Source of the DNA: Marinilabiliaceae bacterium JC017
GTDB taxonomy: Bacteria; Bacteroidota; Bacteroidia; Bacteroidales; Marinilabiliaceae
Length of the DNA stretch: 46,241 bases
Assembly: GCA_004296775.1 (NCBI GenBank)
Contig: RHGE01000001.1
Span: forward strand, 771 to 47,011
Direction: 5' to 3'
Below, piece after piece: positions 35,584 through 43,239 of the stretch; positions within the stretch are counted from its first letter, which is position 1; each line of letters opens with the position of its first letter. The notes under the pieces are model-generated. The model was not told where the DNA came from. It did no database searches and saw nothing but the letters and a program-made list of their open reading frames with translations. Made by a program: the position numbers and the translations under genes.

Positions 35584-36264
35584 ATGAAGCATCGGAAAAC
35601 CTTTAAGGAGTATTTTTCTTCCTCAGAAGATGAAGCAATTTTTATAGTTACTATGACCGGTCAAATAGTGGATTGCAATGAAGAGGCAATCCTTTTGTTT
35701 GGCTACGAATCGATGGATCAGCTGATAAATCAGAAAGCAACTGACCTGGTCCCGGAAGATTTTAGTGAATACTTTCCAGCCCAAATAACACCTGAACACC
35801 TGACTAAAGGCGAGTACCTGCCACGCGTCAACAAACGGAAAGACGGCCACCTCTTCCCTACTGATATTTTAACCTACTACAAAACCATCGACGGCATTAA
35901 TTATGTGATGGTGCATGTAAAGGAAGCCGTTAGTTGCAATGATATTCAAACACTGTGCCTGCAACAAAATATTGAAGTCTTACATTGCGAATTAAAAAAA
36001 GAGAAGAACGCCAGACAAACGGAGAGCTTCACTTCAGCCTCACACCGACTTTCCTGCCTTTTCCCTTCACTCACCGCCAAGGATCTGGAATTTTGCCAAT
36101 TGATGATTGAGAATCATTCATCCAAACAAATAGCCCAAACGCTAAACATCACAACAGAAGGTGTATTTGCAGCCCGTAAACGCATTCGCAAAAAGATGCA
36201 CCTTTCGGCAGGCGAAGATCTGATTACGGCTTTACTGAATTGTATTAATCCTCAAAAGCAATAG
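35584..36264 (+). CDS. PAS-LuxR transcriptional regulator
   Basis: A 226-residue cytoplasmic regulator. Residues about 8-118 are a PAS domain (AIFIVTMTGQIVDCNEEAILLFGY, then VNKRKDGHLFPTDILTYYKTIDG). Residues about 155-220 form a LuxR-type C-terminal HTH: FPSLTAKDLEFCQLMIENHSSKQIAQTLNITTEGVFAARKRIRKKM. A short coiled helix (LHCELKKEKNARQTES) joins them. There is no receiver domain, so the signal is probably sensed by the PAS module. It is divergent from the T9SS surface-protein gene with a palindrome between. Control of that gene or itself is inferred. Confidence 0.9.
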   Translation: MKHRKTFKEYFSSSEDEAIFIVTMTGQIVDCNEEAILLFGYESMDQLINQKATDLVPEDFSEYFPAQITPEHLTKGEYLPRVNKRKDGHLFPTDILTYYKTIDGINYVMVHVKEAVSCNDIQTLCLQQNIEVLHCELKKEKNARQTESFTSASHRLSCLFPSLTAKDLEFCQLMIENHSSKQIAQTLNITTEGVFAARKRIRKKMHLSAGEDLITALLNCINPQKQ

Positions 36265-36696
36265 ACTACCAGTAACACTACTACGTTAGAGAAGTTAAAG
36301 GGGGAAAATAGATGGATACACATAGAGATAAATGGAGATACATTGAAACAGATAGAAATATTTTGAAACAACCTGTACTTACCAAAGAACAACCTCAACT
36401 CCCAATTGATGAAAAATCTCTGCGTCTCAGCACCTCCGCGGTGTATAATGAATCTCGTTAAAACACCAAACTAAAGGCAACATCCCTCGAAGAGGCTTTT
36501 TTTCAGGCTATTCCTGAAAAAACATAGTGTCTTATCAGTAATGTCTGTGTATTTTTTGGCAGAATATTGCAATGTCGGTCATGCAAATACCTTGATACTC
36601 ATATCTGTGTACTTTTCTGGCTTGTCCAGGTTAGAAAATGACAGCCCTTTAAAACGCCTTATCCAATCCATCTCTTATCTTTCTTCCACCCCCTCC
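36265..36696. other. Non-coding region with repeat relics
   Basis: No supported gene. It contains a purine-rich GATAGAAATA tract (36299-36370) similar to the linkers of the 44.8-kb hairpin array, a CTCTGCGTCTCAGCACCTCCG stretch (36419) of the low-complexity class seen at 28.4 kb, and the left arm of the 100-bp inverted repeat (36535-36634). Confidence 0.6.
36535..36634 (-). repeat. Left 100-bp inverted repeat flanking a T9SS gene
   Basis: Read on the minus strand this 100-bp segment aligns without gaps to 38474-38573 with about 20 mismatches (about 80% identity). A 31-base part (36598-36628) is identical, in inverted orientation, to 41768-41798. The element itself contains two related half-units around TACACAGATAT and TACACAGACAT. 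Confidence 0.85.
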
Positions 36697-38424
36697 TCAT
36701 CGCTTAATAAACTTATGGGTTTCGCATGTGCCTTTGTTCTTTTCCACCTTTAAGAGGTAAAGTCCGGCAGACAAGTCTTGGAGATGAAGCGTGCCATCAC
36801 CATCTACTTTTTGGGTTGTTAATATGGCACCCATGGTATTTATGACCTGCACGGTAAAGAACTCACCTACGTATTTAATATAGAGAACATCCTCCACCGG
36901 ATTGGGATAGAAATGAAAAGCGCTGTCACTGTCCTCCTCCATTGCTGTGGGCACCACTTCAGAATAGTAGTACCTATAAGTACCGGTGTTATTCCACGCG
37001 GAACTGCTGTGCTGATAATAAGCAAACTCGGTGACTTTATTCTTAAACATGCCGTAATACCACTCATCAGGCATGTAACATTCACTCATCAGGAGAGACA
37101 GGCCGTACGCATACTCTGATCGATTGGATGGCTCCCACTGCCCCAATGAAAAATTCCAATAATACTGCGTCACCGATAGAGCATTGCCATCACTATCATA
37201 GACCGATTCTCGCTTTGAGTCACCAATCCATTGCCCACTAACAGTGTTCCAGGTATAGAATGCATATAACAATTCATTATTTGAGTTATCATACACATAC
37301 TCCTCCTTATCAAAAAAACGCCAGTCCTCTAGATCATCACTCCAGATCAACCTAAGTGACAAAATAAGGTTATCCCTTACATCATAGGACAGCTCATACC
37401 GCATATATTTCTCAAACCGCTCACTCTCCTTATCCCAATAGTAAATTCGTTTACCAATTTGCATCCCATTTTCATAAGTGTATTCTGTGATATCAGCATT
37501 GTTCAACTCACCGGTAGAAGGTGTCCATTGATAATTGGTTTCAACCACCAGATTACCATTGTCGTCATATTCATACATATCCTTTTCGGCAATGCCCCAG
37601 TCATTGGTGGTTTCATTCCAGAGGAACAGTTCCCTGATCGTTTGCACTCTCTCCTCATTATAGACATATGCAAATTTATTCCTGGGCACCCATGCATCAA
37701 GTGCTATATCTCTCCAATAGGCAGTCTTCTCAATCAAATTCCAGGTGGGATCATATACCATCTCTTCCTTCCATTTCAGCTCCAGTTCTTCTGTTGTCGA
37801 ATTCCTCTTTGAGTAGATGTGCGAAATTAAGTTCCCGTTAGCATCATATTCATACTGGTATCTATCATCGTTAATCCATTGGGCTCCGGTGGCATCCCAA
37901 AAGAAGGTGGCATACACTGATTGTAATCCAGCCGGCGTATAGGTTATCTCATACTTACTATGGCTAAAGACATGCCATTGATTATTATCCCAATTCCAAC
38001 GAAATAACTGCGTCAGTGTTAGCCTTCCGCTATTATCGTATGCATATTCCTCCTTACCATTGCCTGCCCAGGCATCACCAGGCTCATTTCTAAAATACAT
38101 TTCTTTGAAGGCCAACAGATTTTTATCATTATAGCGATAGATGGTTTTATCGCGATCAAACTCCTGACCGGAAACCTCATCTGTAATGAAATAATTAAGA
38201 CTATCGAGTTTCTCAATAAATGGTGCGGCATCTTTAAGAGAAAAACCTGTAGGAAGAACAGGTGCAGACTCCAACAAAAAGGTATCACGAAGAAAAACAG
38301 ACTTCAATAATTCAATATCAGCCACTGCTTGCATCTGCCCATGCACCTGAATTACTCCCATGTGAAACATCAGAATAATTTCAACCACTCGTCTCGCTAT
38401 TTTTCCATTTTTTTTTATTCTCAT
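36697..38424 (-). CDS. T9SS-sorted surface protein with Trp/Tyr-rich YD-like repeats
   Basis: A 575-residue secreted protein with a signal peptide ending IQVHGQ. Residues about 85-475 consist of nine degenerate units of about 43 residues, each with a Y-x-YD-x-x-G-N strand, a W or F strand and a W-x-x-x-x-x-x-Q/W turn (for example YEYDDNGNLVVETNYQW and YAYDNSGRLTLTQLFRW). The pattern recalls DUF3836-like/YD repeats. A T9SS tail (FHFYPNPVEDVLYIKYV ... GLYLLKVEKNKG) follows. No enzyme motif is visible; the protein may be a beta-rich binding scaffold. It is bracketed by 100-bp inverted repeats at 36535-36634 and 38474-38573. Confidence 0.82.
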   Translation of the reverse strand: MRIKKNGKIARRVVEIILMFHMGVIQVHGQMQAVADIELLKSVFLRDTFLLESAPVLPTGFSLKDAAPFIEKLDSLNYFITDEVSGQEFDRDKTIYRYNDKNLLAFKEMYFRNEPGDAWAGNGKEEYAYDNSGRLTLTQLFRWNWDNNQWHVFSHSKYEITYTPAGLQSVYATFFWDATGAQWINDDRYQYEYDANGNLISHIYSKRNSTTEELELKWKEEMVYDPTWNLIEKTAYWRDIALDAWVPRNKFAYVYNEERVQTIRELFLWNETTNDWGIAEKDMYEYDDNGNLVVETNYQWTPSTGELNNADITEYTYENGMQIGKRIYYWDKESERFEKYMRYELSYDVRDNLILSLRLIWSDDLEDWRFFDKEEYVYDNSNNELLYAFYTWNTVSGQWIGDSKRESVYDSDGNALSVTQYYWNFSLGQWEPSNRSEYAYGLSLLMSECYMPDEWYYGMFKNKVTEFAYYQHSSSAWNNTGTYRYYYSEVVPTAMEEDSDSAFHFYPNPVEDVLYIKYVGEFFTVQVINTMGAILTTQKVDGDGTLHLQDLSAGLYLLKVEKNKGTCETHKFIKR

Positions 38425-38473
38425 CAGTCAGCAACCAATTCTCTTTCCTTCTATAAATCCATAAACAACAAGC

Positions 38474-38573
38474 CTAACCTGGACAAGTCAGAAAAGCAGA
38501 CAGACATAAGTATCAAAATTTTCACATGATCGGGTTTGCAATAACTTGACAAAAAATACGCAAACATTACTGA
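38474..38573 (+). repeat. Right 100-bp inverted repeat flanking a T9SS gene
   Basis: The partner of 36535-36634, in opposite orientation, about 80% identical without gaps. It starts with CTAACCTGGACAAG and ends with ACATTACTGA. It lies 49 bases before the start of the surface-protein gene, in its promoter region. Confidence 0.85.
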
Positions 38574-38756
38574 ATTCCTTCCTTGTCAATAAAAACAACA
38601 GAGACCAGCAAATTAACACATATGCCCCATTTTGCAATAGTATTTTGAGGAAGAACAAACTATAATACGCCATCTGGTCAACACCAACCATTTAAATCAA
38701 TCGTAAAACAGATGTATCTCCTCCGCACTAATCCTCCTATAACCTTGCAAAAGCCG

Positions 38757-38764
38757 TATATTTG
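38757..38764 (+). promoter_or_regulatory. Bacteroidota-type -7 element of the LysR gene
   Basis: TATATTTG is an exact match to the TAnnTTTG -7 pattern, 21 bases before the ATG at 38786. No convincing -33 TTTG is seen. It supports the ATG at 38786 rather than the upstream TTG at 38762. Confidence 0.5.
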
Positions 38765-38785
38765 ACCGTTGAAAAACATATCTCT

Positions 38786-39676
38786 ATGGATTATCGACAC
38801 AGAGTGTTTGTGGCAGTAGCCAACAACCTGAGTTTCTCAAAAGCAGCAGAAGAGTTATTTATCAGCCAACCAGCCGTAACGCGCCATATTAAGGAACTGG
38901 AGAGTCACATAGGCACAGCCCTCTTCCTGCGTAAAGGTAACCGAATCAGCCTCACGCCGGCCGGCGAGATCACTTACCGCTATGCCCAAAAAGCCCAAAA
39001 CCTCTATGCCGAGATGGAACATGAAATAGGCAGTTTGACGCACAACTACACCGGACAGCTTCGTATTGGTGCCAGCAGCACCATGTCGCAATACATCATT
39101 CCCCCTCTCCTGGCCGAATTCCACCAGCGCTATCCTAACATAGAACTCACACTTATGAACGGGAATTCCTTTGAGATGGAACAAATGCTCAACAAAGACC
39201 TCATTGACCTGGCTTTGGTTGAAAACGAATCATCGCGCAGTGACTTACGTTACATCAAATTCATGAACGACGAGATTGTGGTTATTGCCGGTTCCAACAC
39301 CCGGGTAGGGCGCAAAAAAAAGCTTTCCCTGCCCGACTTGCAAAACCTGCCCATGGTAGTGCGCGAAAGAGGCTCCGGTACCCTGGAGGTAATCGAACAT
39401 CAGCTGAAACATGCCGGCATCAGCCTTGAGAAACTTAATATATTGCTTCACCTGGGAAGTACCGAAGCCATCAAATCCTTTCTTCCCTACTTCGAAGGTA
39501 TTGGCCTGGTATCACTTCGTTCCATTGAAAAAGAGATACAACTTAATCTGTTAAGGATTCTGCCGGTCACCAACTTCAGCATATTAAGGCATTTTCGCAT
39601 TGTCCTGCCCAAAGGCCCGGCAACAGGCTTCACCGAAAAATTCGTCCAATTCCTGGAAACAAATAAACAGGCTTAA
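38786..39676 (+). CDS. LysR-family transcriptional regulator
   Basis: A 296-residue regulator. The N-terminal winged HTH (about 1-60) shows FVAVANNLSFSKAAEELFISQPAVTRHIKELESHIGTALFLRKGNRISLTPAG. The substrate-binding domain (about 88-292) begins GQLRIGASSTMSQYIIPPLLAEFHQRYPNIELTL, the pattern of the CysL/YeiE/CbbR-like branch. The enterobacterial YeiE gene lies next to yeiH, as here (with one gene between). It probably regulates the YeiH-family exporter downstream, through the dyad at 40709-40727. The effector could be a sulfur or anion compound, by inference from neighbours. Confidence 0.92.
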   Translation: MDYRHRVFVAVANNLSFSKAAEELFISQPAVTRHIKELESHIGTALFLRKGNRISLTPAGEITYRYAQKAQNLYAEMEHEIGSLTHNYTGQLRIGASSTMSQYIIPPLLAEFHQRYPNIELTLMNGNSFEMEQMLNKDLIDLALVENESSRSDLRYIKFMNDEIVVIAGSNTRVGRKKKLSLPDLQNLPMVVRERGSGTLEVIEHQLKHAGISLEKLNILLHLGSTEAIKSFLPYFEGIGLVSLRSIEKEIQLNLLRILPVTNFSILRHFRIVLPKGPATGFTEKFVQFLETNKQA

Positions 39677-39736
39677 ACCATTCCATCTATAATCATTAGA
39701 TCTTTAGAGTTAAGACAACTGACACTATGCGCACTA

Positions 39737-39744
39737 TAGTTTTG
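39737..39744 (+). promoter_or_regulatory. Possible -7 element of the SDR gene
   Basis: TAGTTTTG matches TAnnTTTG 82 bases before the SDR start codon at 39827. The distance would give a leader of about 75 bases. It is an isolated match without a clear -33 element. Confidence 0.35.
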
Positions 39745-39826
39745 TCTATCAAATAAACACAAACTGTTTCTCTATTACTTCCAAAAGCTTATCTTAAGCA
39801 TTGAAAACTACCAAAACCTCACACCC

Positions 39827-40687
39827 ATGTCCAATAAAAAATCAGTATTAATCACCGGCGCTTCTTCAGGCATAGGGAAAGCATGTGCCATCTATTTGGC
39901 AGAACAAGGCTTCAAGGTCTATGCCGGCATTCGAAAAGAGACAGACCGTGAGATGTTACTGAAAGAAGATCATGGCCTGCTTACTCCCATCATCCTGGAT
40001 GTGGTTAAAGCAGAAACCATAATAGACGCCGTCAACACTATTTCAGAGGATACCGAATATTCACTCTGGGGGTTGGTAAATAATGCCGGCATTGGCATTA
40101 GTGGGGTATTGGAAGCCATTCCGGCGGAAGAACTAAGACGCCTGTTAGAGGTTAATGTGATTGGTTTACATGCGGTCACCAGGGCCTTTTTACCATTATT
40201 GCGGAAAAGCCATGGCAGAATAGTAAACATTGGTTCCATTTCAAGTTACATCGGGAGCCCCGGTAGCAGCTCCTATTCGGCCTCCAAATTTGCAGTGCGC
40301 GGCTTTACTGATGCCTTACGACTGGAATTGCAACCATTTGGCATGCACGTATCTCTGATAGCTCCAGGCGCCATACAAAGTGCCATTTGGGAAAAATCTA
40401 AAGCCTATAAAAAGAAGCTTCGAAAGAATACATCTCCTGAGGTTTTGAAAACAAATCACCTTTTCGTGCAATACAGTGAAAACATAATTAACCAGGTTAA
40501 ACCCATCCCTGCCCTTTTTGTGGCCAAAGCAGTAGCCCATGCCCTCACCAAACCCAAACCGAAATATGTCTACGTCATAGGGAAAGATGCCAAATTAATA
40601 ATGAGAATGCTTAAACTCCCCAAACGCCTTTTTAATTGGCTAATACTAAAACACATTACTCTGGAAGCAAAAAGAAGCCATCCCTAG
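39827..40687 (+). CDS. Short-chain dehydrogenase/reductase (SDR)
   Basis: A 286-residue NAD(P)-dependent oxidoreductase of the classical SDR type. It has the TGASSGIG cofactor motif (10-17), NNAG (about 87-90), a Ser in GSISSYIG and the catalytic YSASK. The C-terminal extension of about 40 residues (KPKPKYVYVIGKDAKLIMRMLKLPKRLFNWLILK) is basic and amphipathic; it resembles the tail of retinol/hydroxysteroid-type SDRs and may contact the membrane. The substrate is unknown. It lies between the LysR gene and the YeiH gene; the second has its own regulatory region, so cotranscription is not needed. Confidence 0.9.
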   Translation: MSNKKSVLITGASSGIGKACAIYLAEQGFKVYAGIRKETDREMLLKEDHGLLTPIILDVVKAETIIDAVNTISEDTEYSLWGLVNNAGIGISGVLEAIPAEELRRLLEVNVIGLHAVTRAFLPLLRKSHGRIVNIGSISSYIGSPGSSSYSASKFAVRGFTDALRLELQPFGMHVSLIAPGAIQSAIWEKSKAYKKKLRKNTSPEVLKTNHLFVQYSENIINQVKPIPALFVAKAVAHALTKPKPKYVYVIGKDAKLIMRMLKLPKRLFNWLILKHITLEAKRSHP

Positions 40688-40708
40688 CCATCGGATAAAT
40701 ACCCTTTC

Positions 40709-40727
40709 TTATAACATATCGTTATAA
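40709..40727. promoter_or_regulatory. LysR-type T-N11-A dyad operator upstream of yeiH
   Basis: TTATAACATATCGTTATAA is a 19-bp near-perfect inverted repeat (7-bp arms, 5-base centre) and contains the T-N11-A core that LysR-type proteins recognise. Another GTTATAA occurs at 40754-40760. The dyad centre lies about 63 bases before the predicted transcription start, where LysR recognition sites usually sit, and the second half-site lies nearer the promoter, as for activation sites. Confidence 0.7.
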
Positions 40728-40768
40728 CTTATAGAATTTAGGTATTGGTTTTTGTTATAAACAACCAA

Positions 40769-40776
40769 TAGATTTG
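40769..40776 (+). promoter_or_regulatory. Bacteroidota-type -7 element of the yeiH gene
   Basis: TAGATTTG matches TAnnTTTG exactly, 21 bases before the ATG at 40797. A TTGG lies 20 bases upstream as a possible -33 element. Confidence 0.55.
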
Positions 40777-40796
40777 TCCATTATTAATTCATCGTT

Positions 40797-41732
40797 ATGG
40801 ACAGATTCAAGCACCTGCAGCAGATTAAACTGCTTCTTCTAATCACACTTCCGGTAATATGTTTTTTACCGATGATATCAGCCCCCATGGCCCTGGCAGC
40901 AGGCCTGGTCACTGCCTTCATTCCGGGGAATAAACCCGCCTTTAACACCAGCAAAATCACCTCCCGGTTATTGCAATCATCCATTGTATTAATGGGATTC
41001 GGCATCAACCTTTCCCAGGCCATACAAGTTGGTGAAAAAGGATTAATGCTAACTGTTGGTTCTGTCCTGCTAACCATCACAGCCGGCATCACGCTGGGCT
41101 ATTTCTTTAAGGTGAATAAACGCACTGCTTATCTCATCTCCTGCGGCACCGCCATTTGCGGCGGTAGTGCCATTGCTGCCACAGCGCCGGTGATACATGC
41201 CCGCAACAATGAGGTTTCAATGGCACTGGCCATTGTTTTCACGCTGAATGCCATCGCCTTATTTATATTCCCGGCATTGGGCCATTTCCTGCACATGTCG
41301 CAGGACACTTTTGGCTACTGGGCAGCTATTGCCATTCATGACACCAGTTCGGTAGTGGGTGCCGGCAGCGCCTATGGCGACCATGCCTTGCAGGTAGCCA
41401 CAACGGTAAAACTAACCCGGGCCCTGTGGATCATCCCGGTGAGCCTGATAACTTCCGTTTTCTTCCGGGAAGGGGATATGAAGAAAATAAAGATCCCCTG
41501 GTTCATTGGTTTATTTGTATTGGCTATCCTTGCCGGTCATTTCATACCGCAAATGGAACCGGTTTATCACAACCTTAACTGGCTTGGACACCGTGGTATG
41601 ATTGTGGCCCTCTTCTTTATTGGTACCGCTATCACTCCTGGAGAAATAAAAAAAGCAGGGATAAAACCGGTTTTGATGGGTGTGTTACTGTGGATTCTGA
41701 TCAGTGTGACATCGCTGGTGTTCATTATTTAA
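40797..41732 (+). CDS. yeiH: YeiH-family putative anion (sulfate/sulfite) exporter
   Basis: A 311-residue inner-membrane protein with about ten hydrophobic helices, the length of the YeiH (Cons_hypoth698, PF03601) family. Family marks are the SSIVLMGFGINLSQA segment, SCGTAICGGSAIAATAPVI and IAIHDTSSVVGAGSAYG. YeiH proteins are annotated as putative sulfate exporters, and in enterobacteria they sit beside the LysR gene yeiE. The gene lies downstream of a LysR gene and a clean LysR-type operator, which fits. A role in sulfite or sulfur-anion export is plausible but unproven. Confidence 0.92.
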   Translation: MDRFKHLQQIKLLLLITLPVICFLPMISAPMALAAGLVTAFIPGNKPAFNTSKITSRLLQSSIVLMGFGINLSQAIQVGEKGLMLTVGSVLLTITAGITLGYFFKVNKRTAYLISCGTAICGGSAIAATAPVIHARNNEVSMALAIVFTLNAIALFIFPALGHFLHMSQDTFGYWAAIAIHDTSSVVGAGSAYGDHALQVATTVKLTRALWIIPVSLITSVFFREGDMKKIKIPWFIGLFVLAILAGHFIPQMEPVYHNLNWLGHRGMIVALFFIGTAITPGEIKKAGIKPVLMGVLLWILISVTSLVFII

Positions 41733-41767
41733 CTCTTCACGATAGATCGCTAGATTTTGGGCCTACA

Positions 41768-41798
41768 TGGACAAGCCAGAAAAGTACACAGATATGAG
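41768..41798 (+). repeat. 31-bp third copy of the inverted-repeat element
   Basis: These 31 bases are identical to the reverse complement of 36598-36628. The core is AGAAAAGTACACAGATATGA. Similarity beyond both ends is limited, so this is a partial copy. Confidence 0.85.
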
Positions 41799-42009
41799 AC
41801 GCTACCCAAACACACATTCCCAATTTTTGCTCCCGCTATCAGGATAACGGGAGACACAAATGATTTCATACAACTAATAGATCATTAGATAAAAAAGATA
41901 AAACGAATCTACACCTGATTTATTTACATCATCATCGACCTTTTAACTAATACTTGAGCCACCAGGCAACAACGAACATTTACACTATAAGAAGATGGGA
42001 ATAATAGAT

Positions 42010-42032
42010 TGCAATCCTTACTAAGGATTGCA
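42010..42032. promoter_or_regulatory. 23-bp perfect dyad upstream of the TSUP gene
   Basis: Perfect 11-bp arms TGCAATCCTTA and TAAGGATTGCA flank one central base, 36 bases before the ATG. The core keeps T-N11-A spacing. TAGATTGC (42005-42012), one or two changes from the -7 consensus, overlaps it, so binding would block the promoter. There is no T-run, so it is not a normal terminator. Confidence 0.6.
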
Positions 42033-42068
42033 CATCATAAACTCAAACGCTTTCAAAACATTAAAACT

Positions 42069-42794
42069 ATGGAGTGGATTATCGCCTTAACAATCATCTT
42101 TCTTGCCGCTTTATTAAAAGGGCTTACCGGTTTTGGTTTTGCTTTGTTGTCATTGCCATTCCTGATGCTGTTCTTTCCGGTGAAAGACCTGGTACCAACC
42201 ATCACCATGCTTAGTCTTTTGTCATCGGTGCAAGTCATTCTCCTGACCAAAGAGGCGCGGCTCGACAAAAAAGAGATTCCCCTTCAGCTGTGGGGTATAA
42301 CGGGTATAATTGGCGGGATTGTACTGCTTAAATACATTCCGGCCGAGATACTAAAAATGATTATTGCCATTCTCTTAATATTAGTATCGGTGGCTTTCCT
42401 GAAAGGGTTCCGGTTTAAAATCAAACGCCCCAAACGGGCACGCATGATGGCCGGCTTAACCAGTGGTTTTTTAGGCGGCAGCCTCTCCATCAGTGGCCCT
42501 CCCCTGGCGCTGTTTCTCACTTCAATGAATTTATCGACCAACAATTTCCGGGTAACCTTCTCCTGGTTTAGTACCATCACCACCTGTGTGAGCCTGGTGG
42601 GGTATTATTTCTCCGGACTTCTCACCTGGGATAATGCCACCATGGGGTTGGGACTTTTCCCGGCCGTGATCGTCGGCACCCTTATCGGACAAAGCCTCAC
42701 GAAAAAGGTATCCACCCATCTGTTTTATAAGGTTTGCATCTGGGTAACGCTGGTTGCCGGGGTATCGGCATTGGTATCGGTGGTGGGACGGTAA
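42069..42794 (+). CDS. TSUP-family (TauE/SafE) anion exporter
   Basis: A 241-residue inner-membrane protein with seven to eight hydrophobic helices. TauE/SafE marks are LTGFGFALLSLPFLMLFFPVKDLVPTITMLSLLSS near the start and GFLGGSLSISGPPLALFLTSMNL in the middle. Family members export sulfite, sulfoacetate, taurine-derived sulfur or other organic anions. Placement near a YeiH exporter and a sulfatase suggests sulfite or sulfate-linked export. The start ATG at 42069 is chosen over 42009 because the earlier extension is hydrophilic and passes through the dyad at 42010-42032. Confidence 0.9.
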   Translation: MEWIIALTIIFLAALLKGLTGFGFALLSLPFLMLFFPVKDLVPTITMLSLLSSVQVILLTKEARLDKKEIPLQLWGITGIIGGIVLLKYIPAEILKMIIAILLILVSVAFLKGFRFKIKRPKRARMMAGLTSGFLGGSLSISGPPLALFLTSMNLSTNNFRVTFSWFSTITTCVSLVGYYFSGLLTWDNATMGLGLFPAVIVGTLIGQSLTKKVSTHLFYKVCIWVTLVAGVSALVSVVGR

Positions 42795-42980
42795 TTTTTA
42801 TACAAGAGGATATTGAATCTTATTTGACTGGACTGTACACTTCGCATCTTCATGACCATTCTCATAATGATTAAGTGTAGAAAAAGCTTGTTATATAAAA
42901 GATCTGATGTTTCCGATGTATTATAAAACACCAGAGAATTACTGGTTGATTATGATTAAGCTATAATTTACTATTGATTT

Positions 42981-43079
42981 AACCGCGAATTATGCTAATT
43001 AAACGAATTATAAACCACTACGTGGTTTTATGAGCTTTTCATCGAAAAGCAATTCGTATAATTCGATAAACTAGCGGTT
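42981..43079. other. Cloverleaf-like nested inverted-repeat element
   Basis: Outer stem AACCGC/GCGGTT (42981-42986, 43074-43079). Inner stem CGAATTAT/ATAATTCG (43004-43011, 43058-43065). Inside are two 17-base hairpins with 7-bp perfect stems and 3-base loops: AAACCAC/GTGGTTT (43012-43028) and GCTTTTC/GAAAAGC (43034-43050). The inner left strand also occurs at 42986-42993, allowing a switch. It could be a structured RNA or a foldable DNA site; no family was recognised. Confidence 0.55.
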
Positions 43080-43207
43080 GGCAAAATGCTTGCAAAGCAA
43101 GCTTTATTAGCCTTAAACACATATGGAAAATGGCAGTAAAAGATTCAACCTGCACATTGTTCCACCTTCTCATACGTGAGCAACACACTTATCTACTTCT
43201 GCGGGCT

Positions 43208-43215
43208 TAATTTTG
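43208..43215 (+). promoter_or_regulatory. Possible -7 element of the sulfatase gene
   Basis: TAATTTTG matches TAnnTTTG 24 bases before the ATG at 43240. No -33 element is clear. Confidence 0.45.
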
Positions 43216-43239
43216 TTCCAAACCCAAAAAAGTAAATAA

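Larger units (their letters stand above)
38425..38785. other. 361-bp divergent non-coding region
   Basis: It lies between the YD-like surface-protein gene (-) and the LysR gene (+). It contains the right inverted repeat (38474-38573) and the likely LysR promoter (38757-38764). A minus frame at 38488-38691 is repeat-derived and has no family, so it is rejected. Confidence 0.6.
41733..42068. other. 336-bp non-coding region with repeat and operator-like dyad
   Basis: It holds a 31-base copy of the inverted-repeat element (41768-41798), a hairpin with arms CTCCCGCTATC/GATAACGGGAG (41830-41853, one mismatch), and an 11-bp-arm dyad at 42010-42032 just upstream of the TSUP gene. No gene is supported. 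Confidence 0.65.
42795..43239. other. 445-bp non-coding region with cloverleaf-like element
   Basis: No supported gene. It includes the nested inverted-repeat element at 42981-43079, the 15-mer AAGCTTGTTATATAA at 42884 (also at 13644) and the likely sulfatase promoter. Confidence 0.6.

Noticed and set aside
36498-36522. Hairpin TTTTTTCAGG/CCTGAAAAAA as a terminator of the PAS-LuxR gene
   Set aside because: The T-run is on the 5' side and the A-run on the 3' side of the stem in both directions, so it lacks the U-tract that termination needs.
38488-38691. 67-residue Cys/Phe-rich minus-strand frame before the LysR gene
   Set aside because: It is read through the right inverted repeat and shows no conserved pattern.
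42981-43079. tRNA gene or integron attC site
   Set aside because: No CCA end, anticodon arm or T-loop consensus is present, and the right end does not match the attC core pattern GTTRRRY.
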